The notes beneath the pieces were generated by a model, which saw only the letters and a program-made list of their open reading frames with translations, was not told the origin of the DNA and ran no database searches. This document shows, one piece after another, positions 1-6,236 of a stretch of 15,979 bases of DNA (position 1 is the stretch's first letter; every line of letters starts with the position of its first letter). The translations under genes and the position numbers were made by a program. The stretch is from JADJEI01 sp035328465 (lineage in GTDB: Bacteria; Bacteroidota; Ignavibacteria; Ignavibacteriales; Ignavibacteriaceae), in contig DAOLIQ010000075.1 in NCBI GenBank assembly GCA_035328465.1, forward strand, positions 1 through 15,979. The letters run 5' to 3'.

Positions 1-213
1 CTCGCCGTCAGCCATGATGAACGAAACATTCCTGGGCAGGCTGCGCCAGCGCGGCGGACGCACCTTGTCATGGCCGGGGCAGGCCATGATGCGGGCCTGA
101 ATCGTCTGCTCCCACAGCGGGCGCTGCGCCGTATCGAGGACGAACTGGATCGAGTCGACTTGCGGATTCTCAATGGCCGGCCGCAGCAAGGCGTCGAAGA
201 TCGGCTCCGGCGC
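1..213 (-). CDS. Fragment of an unrecognised GC-rich gene (both ends missing)
   Basis: On the minus strand the GC-rich segment is open for 71 codons, from about base 213 down to base 1, without a stop, and it has strong G/C third-position bias. The translation looks like real protein: it starts around APEPIFDALLRPAIENP, contains a motif ACPGHDKVRPPRW, and ends near FIMADGE at the window edge. I do not recognise the family. The downstream end runs off the window. At the other end the frame continues into the AT-rich DNA but turns into unconvincing sequence, so the gene is probably cut at the join rather than starting there. Codon use suggests a high-GC source, for example a proteobacterium or actinobacterium, unlike every other gene here. 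That it codes is fairly sure; its function is unknown. Confidence 0.6.
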
Positions 214-217
214 GCGT
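1..217. other. GC-rich foreign segment joined to AT-rich DNA
   Basis: The first ~217 bases are visibly GC-rich (runs such as ctgcgccagcgcggcggacg), while from about 218 onward the DNA becomes AT-rich and stays so to the end of the window. The switch falls within cgcgcgtcttttgttttc (about 211-228), with no repeat, transposon end or tRNA at the boundary. The GC-rich part codes on the opposite strand to the gene that follows. The simplest reading is an assembly or library chimera at a contig end. A genuine recent insertion is possible but nothing in the sequence supports it. Confidence 0.8.
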
Positions 218-997
218 CTTTTGTTTTCATCTTCTCCATATGATTTATTGATTAAAATAATTTCTAGACGTCGAGAAAATATTCTGCAAAAAGTTATTTT
301 AACTATTGTCAACATTTTTCCCAAGTCTTTAAAAATTTTTAATCTGTTATCTAAAAAAATCCCTGCACTAAATAGTAGTATTACCAACTGGTCAGAATAT
401 GTACAAAAAGAACCGTTGCTTATTAATGAAAGCCCGCGAGTAAGTAATTTTATAAAACTGATAACTTATTATAAACCCGAAACGATATTAGATATTGGCG
501 CGAACAAAGGAGCATACAGTAAATTGGCTTTGAAACTCGGTGTAAAAAAAGCTATCTGTGCTGATCTTGATGAAAACTCATTAAACATTTTAAGAGAGGA
601 TGTTCATAAAAATCAATTACCTATCTGGACAGCTAAATTGAATCTAATGGAGTATAACGAAAATCCGGGTTGTTACGGGACGTATCAACCAGTTCACGAA
701 AGATTACATTCTGATTTTTGTATTTGCCTGGCTGTAGTGCATCATTTATGTTACTTCGGCAACTATTCATTTGATAATGTAGCAGAGAGACTAAACAGAT
801 TTTCAGATAAAATTCTTATTTTAGAATTTATACCATATGATGATGTACATTTAGGCGGTGCTAATTATAAAGGCAAAGATAGAACTTGGTACACTGCTGC
901 AAATTTCATCAAAGCAATGAAATTCTATTTTCCAAAAGTTCATGAAATTTTTGAATCAGATCCTTACCCAAGAATTTTAATAAAGTTTGAAAAATAA
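173..997 (+). CDS. Class I SAM-dependent methyltransferase, 5' end replaced by foreign DNA
   Basis: The product is probably an S-adenosylmethionine-dependent methyltransferase with the Rossmann-like class I fold. Motif I is DIGANKG (residues 107-113 of the open frame), followed by an acidic strand end ADLDENS (130-136) that would bind the SAM ribose, and a VVHHL stretch (188-192) at the usual motif IV position. The DIGANKGAYS signature with a downstream HH resembles the family that includes the nodulation protein NoeA; the substrate is unknown. The open frame starts at ATG 173, but that codon and about the first 14 residues lie in the GC-rich foreign segment. Native coding probably begins inside codons after ~218, and there is no in-frame ATG until residue 159, so the true N-terminus is missing. 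It could have capped or modified a glycan in the neighbouring locus. The stop lies one base from the stop of the opposing lipoprotein gene. Confidence 0.75.
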   Translation: MAGRSKASKIGSGARLLFSSSPYDLLIKIISRRRENILQKVILTIVNIFPKSLKIFNLLSKKIPALNSSITNWSEYVQKEPLLINESPRVSNFIKLITYYKPETILDIGANKGAYSKLALKLGVKKAICADLDENSLNILREDVHKNQLPIWTAKLNLMEYNENPGCYGTYQPVHERLHSDFCICLAVVHHLCYFGNYSFDNVAERLNRFSDKILILEFIPYDDVHLGGANYKGKDRTWYTAANFIKAMKFYFPKVHEIFESDPYPRILIKFEK

Positions 998-998
998 A

Positions 999-2312
999 TT
1001 ACAATAAAAATTTCCTAACCATACAAATCTTAAAATTATCATAACCCAAAGCCTCTCCACCGCCGTAGTATATCCTGTATTCATTATCGAATTTATTGAA
1101 ATCAGGAAAAACAATTTTATTCCACGGAGTTATTGTATCATCATCGGTGAAGAATGGATTAGTTTCGTCTTTTGTCCAGTTAATTAAATCGGTTGAATAT
1201 GCAAATCCAAATCCTGTATTACTTGGAGAGGTATTTTGGTAAACCATTTTATATGTTCCATTCTCTAATATGATTGAAGGATATCCTATACCTGTTCCTT
1301 CCCAGGTTTTAGTTGGATATAAAATGGGGCTACCAGTATATTTAGTCCATACAATTCCATCTGTTGAAGTAGCTAATCCAATTCGTTGATAAAAATCCTG
1401 ATTATACCCAGTATAAATCATATAATATGTTGAGCCGATTTTGAATACTTCATTAGCAGCTAATCTGTAATCCCAGTTACCACCTGACAGCACAGGGTAT
1501 GGATATTTAGTCCAATTAATTCCGTCTGTTGAAGTAGCTAAACCAATATGCCAGTTGTTATAAACATCATTAAAACTATGATAGTACATTTTATATACAC
1601 CATCTTCTTTTATAACTGGACCAGCGGATGCGCGACCTTGATCCCATGTTCCATAACCACCAGGATAGAGAACAGGAACATTACTATATTTTGTCCAGGT
1701 AATTCCATCACTAGAAGTTGCAAGAAAAGTATAAGTCATTGAACCTGAAGCATAACCGGTATAGTACATTTTATATTCGCCATCATCCTGAAGTGTAAAT
1801 GTTTGTGTAATTCCACTAAAATCAAAATTGCTTCCTGTCTTAACCAAAATTGGATTACCGATATAATCAACCCACCCAAAACTTCCACTACCCCATGTAA
1901 CATATAAATAAATTGTCCCTGTCCCATTCCCCGTTGGTTGTAGTGTTAGAGAGACTTGAACTAAAACACCATCCAAAACCTCTACATCTGTTTCTCCAGT
2001 ATAAACTATTTCACCATCTCCATTCAATGCATCTACTTTTAGATGCCATACTCCAACTGCAATTGCTTCGAATGTTATATCGGCTGTGGAATCTGAGAGA
2101 AGGTTGAGGGATTTTATAATTGGTTCAAATCCTTCGCGAGTTAAATAAGCTACGACTTCTTCAACATTAGCGGGGGCATTTACACGATCAATTTTTAAGG
2201 AAATAAGACCTGTTGATTTCTCAGTGGCGCTTGGAATGTTTACATCTTCACTACTACAGGTAATAAAAACCAACGATATTATTAGAATTGCAACATTAAA
2301 TAACCATTTCAT
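999..2312 (-). CDS. Lipoprotein with five-bladed beta-propeller (GH43/GH32-like fold)
   Basis: A 437-residue exported protein. Residues 1-18 form a hydrophobic signal ending in FIT just before Cys19, which fits a somewhat non-canonical lipobox. The mature start CSSED has acidic residues after the cysteine, as in Bacteroidota surface-exported lipoproteins. Residues ~35-125 look like a beta-sandwich domain, followed by a Gly/Thr-rich linker (~126-133). Residues ~138-430 carry four recognisable copies of a blade motif, A[T/Y]S[S/T]DGIxWTKY followed by PVLYP- or PxF-like turns, at about residues 188, 248, 313 and 371, plus a lead-in NPILVKTG. This repeat with YKMYY strands is typical of the five-bladed propellers of GH43, GH32, GH68 and GH130 glycosidases. 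I could not assign catalytic acids with confidence, so binding rather than hydrolysis is possible. It sits between methyltransferase genes and faces them, so it is probably an independent unit, perhaps a glycan-binding or glycan-trimming surface protein. Confidence 0.8.
   Translation of the reverse strand: MKWLFNVAILIISLVFITCSSEDVNIPSATEKSTGLISLKIDRVNAPANVEEVVAYLTREGFEPIIKSLNLLSDSTADITFEAIAVGVWHLKVDALNGDGEIVYTGETDVEVLDGVLVQVSLTLQPTGNGTGTIYLYVTWGSGSFGWVDYIGNPILVKTGSNFDFSGITQTFTLQDDGEYKMYYTGYASGSMTYTFLATSSDGITWTKYSNVPVLYPGGYGTWDQGRASAGPVIKEDGVYKMYYHSFNDVYNNWHIGLATSTDGINWTKYPYPVLSGGNWDYRLAANEVFKIGSTYYMIYTGYNQDFYQRIGLATSTDGIVWTKYTGSPILYPTKTWEGTGIGYPSIILENGTYKMVYQNTSPSNTGFGFAYSTDLINWTKDETNPFFTDDDTITPWNKIVFPDFNKFDNEYRIYYGGGEALGYDNFKICMVRKFLL
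1171..1728 (-). repeat. Four diverged in-gene repeats encoding propeller blades
   Basis: Four copies of a ~39-base unit (plus-strand form: tttagtcca...aattcc.tct.ttgaagtagctaa.cca) start at about 1171, 1341, 1506 and 1689, so spacings are 170, 165 and 183 bases. The 1341 and 1506 copies are nearly identical, and the 1171 and 1689 copies have drifted further. Each encodes the SDGIxWTKY-type turn of one blade. This shows growth of the propeller by internal duplication, with the two central blades most recently copied or homogenised. Confidence 0.75.
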
Positions 2313-2318
2313 GATGAA

Positions 2319-2323
2319 CCTCT
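2319..2323 (-). promoter_or_regulatory. Ribosome binding site of the lipoprotein gene
   Basis: On the minus strand AGAGG lies six bases before the ATG at 2312-2310. This supports the chosen start, which is also the only one that gives the signal peptide. Confidence 0.65.
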
Positions 2324-2368
2324 TTCAAAGTTTTGTTAAAACTTAACGAAAGATTCGCTTAATTGCAA

Positions 2369-2376
2369 TAGGTTTG
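2369..2376 (+). promoter_or_regulatory. Possible -7 element for the methyltransferase-aminotransferase unit
   Basis: TAGGTTTG matches the Bacteroidota -7 consensus TAnnTTTG on the plus strand, in the 207-base divergent gap between the lipoprotein and the methyltransferase. No TTG or TTTG lies at the right distance upstream (the nearest, at 2331-2335, is 33 bases away). It would give a leader of about 135 bases. A weak call. Confidence 0.25.
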
Positions 2377-2519
2377 ATGTAATATTATTGTTTTTGCAAT
2401 AAATTGGTATCAGTTGTTTAATTTTAAACAAAGTTTTTTTCAAAGAAACAATTCTTTTTCTTTAATGAATATTTTCTAAGCATGAATTCAATCCTGTGTT
2501 TAATAAAAATTAATTTGAT

Positions 2520-3425
2520 TTGAACGTATTAACTCAAATATTCAGTATTTCATTAAATCTTTTAAAATCTCAATACTATTGGTTAAAAGCGAATCATCAG
2601 AATTTACCCGGATCTGATTTTTTTAACTTCGGAAGAAAAATAGCATCTCGCTTATTGCTAAATGGCTGTCCGTCACCAAAATTATTCTTGAATCCTGTTT
2701 CGATTGTTAGATTTTTTGAATTTGATTTTGCAATTAAATCATTATCAGAATTTTCGAACGATGAAAAAAATATTCTGGATATTTCTTCACCTTATTTATT
2801 CGGATTTTATTCGGCTGAAAATTTCACCGGGAATTATCTCTATTTGAATCCTGATAAAAAAGATTTGGCGTTGGTAAAAAAATATTCTAAAAAACTAAAC
2901 TTTAAAATGAACTACAAAGCCATTGAAGGAGATGCAACAAAACTATCTTTTGGCAGTAATTCTTTTTCAATAATAATTTCATTAAGTGTAATTGAACACA
3001 TTAATGAGGATGGCGATATGACTGCAATCAGAGAATTGTGGCGAGTACTTAAACCGGAAGGAATTTTAATCTTAACTTTTCCGGCTGGAAAATTATATTC
3101 TGAACAATTCAGAGAGGATGATGTTTATGGGTTGAATAATACTCAAATGAACAACAAATATTTCTTTCAAAGAATTTATGATGACGATTCCATTACAAAT
3201 AGATTGCTCAATCAAATCAGTGACTTTGTTATTTTAGATAAAGAAATTTTTGGTGAAATTAGTCCAACCTTTTATAGTGAATATGAAAAACGCTGGAAAC
3301 AAAATGGATTTTCTGAAACTGTAAAAGATCCTTTTTATATTTCAAAATATTTTAGAAGTTTCAAAAACACCACCGAACTACCTGGAATGGGAGTGGTTGG
3401 CATTGCTTTAAGGAAAACCAAATGA
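2520..3425 (+). CDS. Class I SAM-dependent methyltransferase (Methyltransf_11 type)
   Basis: A 301-residue probable methyltransferase of the glycan locus. The second half of the SAM fold is clear: an EGDATKLSF strand and turn (~136-144), SVIEHINEDGDM (~156-167, motif IV region) and LWRVLKPEGILILTFPAG (~173-190, the conserved post-motif helix and strand). Motif I is unusual: ILDISSPYLFG (~85-95) replaces the usual DxGxG, so SAM binding by the first loop must differ from the textbook form, as in some families acting on sugars or polyketides. The start is a TTG directly after a short run with no Shine-Dalgarno. The frame upstream closes at TAA 2511-2513, and the next in-frame ATG is about 130 codons in, so TTG is the only sensible start unless there is a frameshift (a 13-codon ATG frame at 2482-2523 ends on it). 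It overlaps the aminotransferase by four bases (ATGA), which shows translational coupling. The substrate is unknown. Confidence 0.8.
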   Translation: MNVLTQIFSISLNLLKSQYYWLKANHQNLPGSDFFNFGRKIASRLLLNGCPSPKLFLNPVSIVRFFEFDFAIKSLSEFSNDEKNILDISSPYLFGFYSAENFTGNYLYLNPDKKDLALVKKYSKKLNFKMNYKAIEGDATKLSFGSNSFSIIISLSVIEHINEDGDMTAIRELWRVLKPEGILILTFPAGKLYSEQFREDDVYGLNNTQMNNKYFFQRIYDDDSITNRLLNQISDFVILDKEIFGEISPTFYSEYEKRWKQNGFSETVKDPFYISKYFRSFKNTTELPGMGVVGIALRKTK

Positions 3426-4519
3426 CCTACAAATATCCTGTTTATCAGCCCGACCTTTCGGGTAATGAAAAAAAATATGTGAATGAATGCCTCGACTCAA
3501 CCTGGATTTCTTCAAAAGGAAAATTCATTTCGGAGTTTGAAAATAAATTTGCCGAGTTCATCGGCGTTAAGTATGCAGCCTCTGTTCCCAACGGTACTAT
3601 TGCACTTCATCTTGCTTTGTTGACTCTCGGTATCGGTCCGGGTGATGAAGTTATTGTTCCCACTTTTACTTACATCGCCTCAGTTAATGCTGTTACTTAT
3701 TGCGGGGCTAAACCTGTCTTTGCTGATTCTGAAAAATCTTTCTGGCAGATTGATGCTTCTGATGTTGAAAGAAAAATTACAAGCCGCACTAAAGCAATTA
3801 TGCCGGTTCATCTTTATGGACATCCCTGCGAAATGGATTCATTAAATGCAATTGCAAAAAAACATAACCTGCTTATTGTTGAAGATTGTGCAGAGGCTTT
3901 CGGAAGCAGGTATAAAAATATTCACGTTGGAAATTTTGGCGACGTTTCTACTTTTAGTTTTTTTGGAAACAAGGCGATCACTACAGGGGAAGGGGGAATG
4001 GTAGTTACAAATGATAAAAATCTTTACGAAAAATCAATCCATATCAAAGGACAGGGATTGGCAGCTAACCGCGAGTACTGGCACGATGTGGTTGGTTACA
4101 ATTACAGAATGACAAACATCTGTGCGGCAATTGGATTAGCGCAGCTTGAAAGGGCGGATTCAATCATTAAAAAGAAAAAGCAATTGGCTGAATGGTACAA
4201 TAAGCACCTCATAAACCTGCCCGTTCAACCGCAGAGAGAAGCAGGAAATGTTTTTAATTCTTATTGGATGTACACAATACTCGTTGAGAAAGCAGAAGAG
4301 CGCGACAAGCTGAGAGAGCACTTAAAACAAAACGGCATTGAAACACGACCGGCATTTTTTCCGGTGCACACAATGCCGATCTACTTTGATAAAAATATCC
4401 GCCTCCCCGCTGCAGAAGATCTTTGCAGCCGCGGGATTAATCTGCCAAGTTACCCAGCGCTGACTGTGGAGGATGTAAAATATATTGTTCATAAAATTAA
4501 GATTTTTTACAATGACTGA
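3422..4519 (+). CDS. DegT/DnrJ/EryC1/StrS sugar aminotransferase (perosamine synthase-like)
   Basis: A PLP-dependent aminotransferase that would convert a 4-keto (or 3-keto) sugar nucleotide to the amino sugar, using glutamate as donor. At 365 residues it has the normal family length. Landmarks: SVPNGTIALHLAL (~54-66, phosphate-binding turn), DEVIVPTFTYIAS (75-87), VEDCAEAFGS (153-162, with Asp155 for the PLP pyridine nitrogen), and FSFFGNKAITTGEGG (178-192), where Lys184 is the expected Schiff-base lysine. GYNYRMTNICAAIGLAQL (~215-232) is the other family signature. The opening (YPVYQPDLSGNEKKYV) and overall pattern resemble GDP-perosamine and dTDP-4-amino-4,6-dideoxyhexose synthases, but the exact sugar cannot be read from sequence. 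AAGGA at 3410-3414 is a good ribosome binding site, seven bases from ATG. The gene is visibly richer in G+C than its AT-rich neighbours. Confidence 0.93.
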   Translation: MTYKYPVYQPDLSGNEKKYVNECLDSTWISSKGKFISEFENKFAEFIGVKYAASVPNGTIALHLALLTLGIGPGDEVIVPTFTYIASVNAVTYCGAKPVFADSEKSFWQIDASDVERKITSRTKAIMPVHLYGHPCEMDSLNAIAKKHNLLIVEDCAEAFGSRYKNIHVGNFGDVSTFSFFGNKAITTGEGGMVVTNDKNLYEKSIHIKGQGLAANREYWHDVVGYNYRMTNICAAIGLAQLERADSIIKKKKQLAEWYNKHLINLPVQPQREAGNVFNSYWMYTILVEKAEERDKLREHLKQNGIETRPAFFPVHTMPIYFDKNIRLPAAEDLCSRGINLPSYPALTVEDVKYIVHKIKIFYND

Positions 4520-4985
4520 CGACGTTCTTATGAATATTGAGATCAAAACTCTTTATCTTTCCGATGCTGAAGTATTATCAACTTTATTGAGCAAGTCATC
4601 CCCAGTGTATTCTAAACATTTCATTCCTTTTCCATTTGATCGGAAAAGTATTGAATCGGTACTGAGTAAGGCAATAAAAGATAAGTTTTATGGTGTTTTT
4701 GTGAATGAAAGTCTTGTTGGTTTCTACATGCTTCGTGGTTTTGATGAAGGTTATTCAATCCCTTCTTATGGTGTTTGGATATCCGAAGAGTTTTCAAATA
4801 AAGGTTTATCTACTCTTACCCTTCAGCACGCAATTTCATTTTGTAAAATAAATTCTATCAAAAGAATTATGTTGAAAGTTCATCCTGATAATTCACCAGC
4901 GAAACATATTTACCAAAAGTTTGGATTTAAACAGACTGGAGTTGATCCTAAAAATCATCATTTAATTTTTCATAAAGATATTTAA
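4512..4985 (+). CDS. GNAT-family N-acetyltransferase
   Basis: A protein of ~157 residues of the GNAT fold, expected to transfer an acyl group from acyl-CoA to an amine. Evidence: the central strand YGVWISEEFSNKGLSTLTLQ, with the NKGLST turn in the place of the RxxGxG/A pyrophosphate-binding loop; a helix AISFCKINSIKRIML; and the C-terminal VHPDNSPAKHIYQKFGFKQTG, the classic NxxAxxxYxKxGF motif. Immediate coupling behind the sugar aminotransferase (ATG at 4512 overlaps that gene's stop by eight bases) suggests it acylates the new amino sugar, as WecD does after WecE or PseH in the pseudaminate pathway. That role is inference. Other starts are possible: TTG at 4485 (inside the upstream gene, 166 residues) and ATG 4530 (151 residues). 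No Shine-Dalgarno separates them. Confidence 0.85.
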   Translation: MTDDVLMNIEIKTLYLSDAEVLSTLLSKSSPVYSKHFIPFPFDRKSIESVLSKAIKDKFYGVFVNESLVGFYMLRGFDEGYSIPSYGVWISEEFSNKGLSTLTLQHAISFCKINSIKRIMLKVHPDNSPAKHIYQKFGFKQTGVDPKNHHLIFHKDI

Positions 4986-4991
4986 TTCCAA

Positions 4992-6236
4992 ATGAAGATT
5001 GCATATTACATTCATCATACCACAATAAAAGCTGGAGGAGTTTTCACTTATTCGGTTGGTGTTTTGAATCTTTTATTAAAATCAAATGATATAGAAAAAA
5101 TATTTTTGATTATTTCTTCAGAATCAAGAAAAAGTTTATTAAATATTTTGAATCACCCAAAAGTAATTTTGGTGGTAGTTGATAGAAAAAACCCCGTCAT
5201 AAAATTTAAACTTGCTCTTTCATATTTATCGCATGATATTTTTTTTCTTCAGCAAAATTACCTTGGCAGTAGCACTAAATTCAATTGGATAATTAGTTTT
5301 TCTAATTGGATAAATCCTTTCAAATCAAAACTTGAAGATTTAAATGCAGATGTTCTGCATATCCCAATTCAGTTCTCCCCCATTTACGGGCTGGACATTC
5401 CGATTATTACTACTATGCACGATCTGCAGGAGTTGATTATGCCTGAAAATTTTTCTGCGGGAGAAAGACTTCACCGCGCACTTAACAGCAAAAAGGCTGT
5501 TGATGATTCAGATCAGATAATTGTTTCTTTCAATCATGTTAAACAAGATGTAATAAAATACTTTAATCTCCGCGATGATCAGATAAGTGTTTGTCCTCCT
5601 CCTTTTCACGAGGAATGGTTCGTCAATAAATCCGGAACTGCATCAGATGAGCTGAAAGTAAAATATAAATTAGAGGATAAATTTCTGCTTTATCCTGCTG
5701 CTACATGGAAGCATAAAAATCATATAACTCTTTTTAACGCATTAAAAGTACTGAAAGCTAAAAATCATATTGTACAGCTAATTTGCACTGGAAATAAAAC
5801 TGATTACTGTGATGAATTAATTTCTTCAGCAGAAAAACTTGAAATAGTAAATCAAGTAAAATTTTTAGGAATTGTTTCTGAAGAAGATTTAGTGGGTTTA
5901 TACAAATTGACATCTTTAGTTGTGATACCAACCGCCTACGAAGCAGGCAGTGGCCCGCTTTATGAAGCAATGAGATATGGCGTCCCGGTTATCTGTTCAA
6001 ATGTTACTTCACTCCCTGAGGCAATCGGCAGCGATGATTTTACTTTCAATCCGGATGATCCTCAGCGAATAGCCGAGCTTATTTTAAAAGGATTAAATGA
6101 TGAAGAATTCAGAAAAAGGAATATTGGAAATTCACGATTAAGGCTGGAGTTTTTTAAAAAGCAGGATTATGCCGCAAACTTTTTAGAAGCTTACAAAAAA
6201 GCTATTCAACACAAAAAAGAAAAAGTGAAACGTTAA
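4992..6236 (+). CDS. GT4-family glycosyltransferase
   Basis: A 414-residue retaining glycosyltransferase with the GT-B fold. It would add a sugar from a nucleotide donor to a lipid-linked acceptor on the cytoplasmic face. The N-terminal half has GGVFTYSVGVLNLL (15-28, acceptor-side glycine loop) and TTMHDLQELIMPENF (140-154). The C-terminal half has YPAATWKHKNHITLFNAL (234-251, donor-phosphate binding, Lys240/Lys242) and PTAYEAGSGPLYEAM (313-327), which holds the E-x7-E motif as Glu317 and Glu325. LPEAIG (341-346) follows. The pattern resembles mannosyltransferase- or rhamnosyltransferase-like GT4 enzymes of O-antigen clusters; the sugar is not predictable. It follows the GNAT gene after six bases with no clear ribosome binding site. 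Its stop TAA overlaps the stop of the converging flippase gene in a four-base TTAA. Confidence 0.9.
   Translation: MKIAYYIHHTTIKAGGVFTYSVGVLNLLLKSNDIEKIFLIISSESRKSLLNILNHPKVILVVVDRKNPVIKFKLALSYLSHDIFFLQQNYLGSSTKFNWIISFSNWINPFKSKLEDLNADVLHIPIQFSPIYGLDIPIITTMHDLQELIMPENFSAGERLHRALNSKKAVDDSDQIIVSFNHVKQDVIKYFNLRDDQISVCPPPFHEEWFVNKSGTASDELKVKYKLEDKFLLYPAATWKHKNHITLFNALKVLKAKNHIVQLICTGNKTDYCDELISSAEKLEIVNQVKFLGIVSEEDLVGLYKLTSLVVIPTAYEAGSGPLYEAMRYGVPVICSNVTSLPEAIGSDDFTFNPDDPQRIAELILKGLNDEEFRKRNIGNSRLRLEFFKKQDYAANFLEAYKKAIQHKKEKVKR

Noticed and set aside
1171..1728. Regularly spaced repeats considered as a CRISPR array
   Set aside because: Copies diverge, spacing varies from 165 to 183 bases, and the whole stretch is one coding frame whose repeats encode propeller blades.
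1548..2107. Short plus- and minus-strand frames of 63-64 codons overlapping the lipoprotein gene
   Set aside because: They arise from the repetitive propeller coding sequence; none has a recognisable motif or ribosome binding site.
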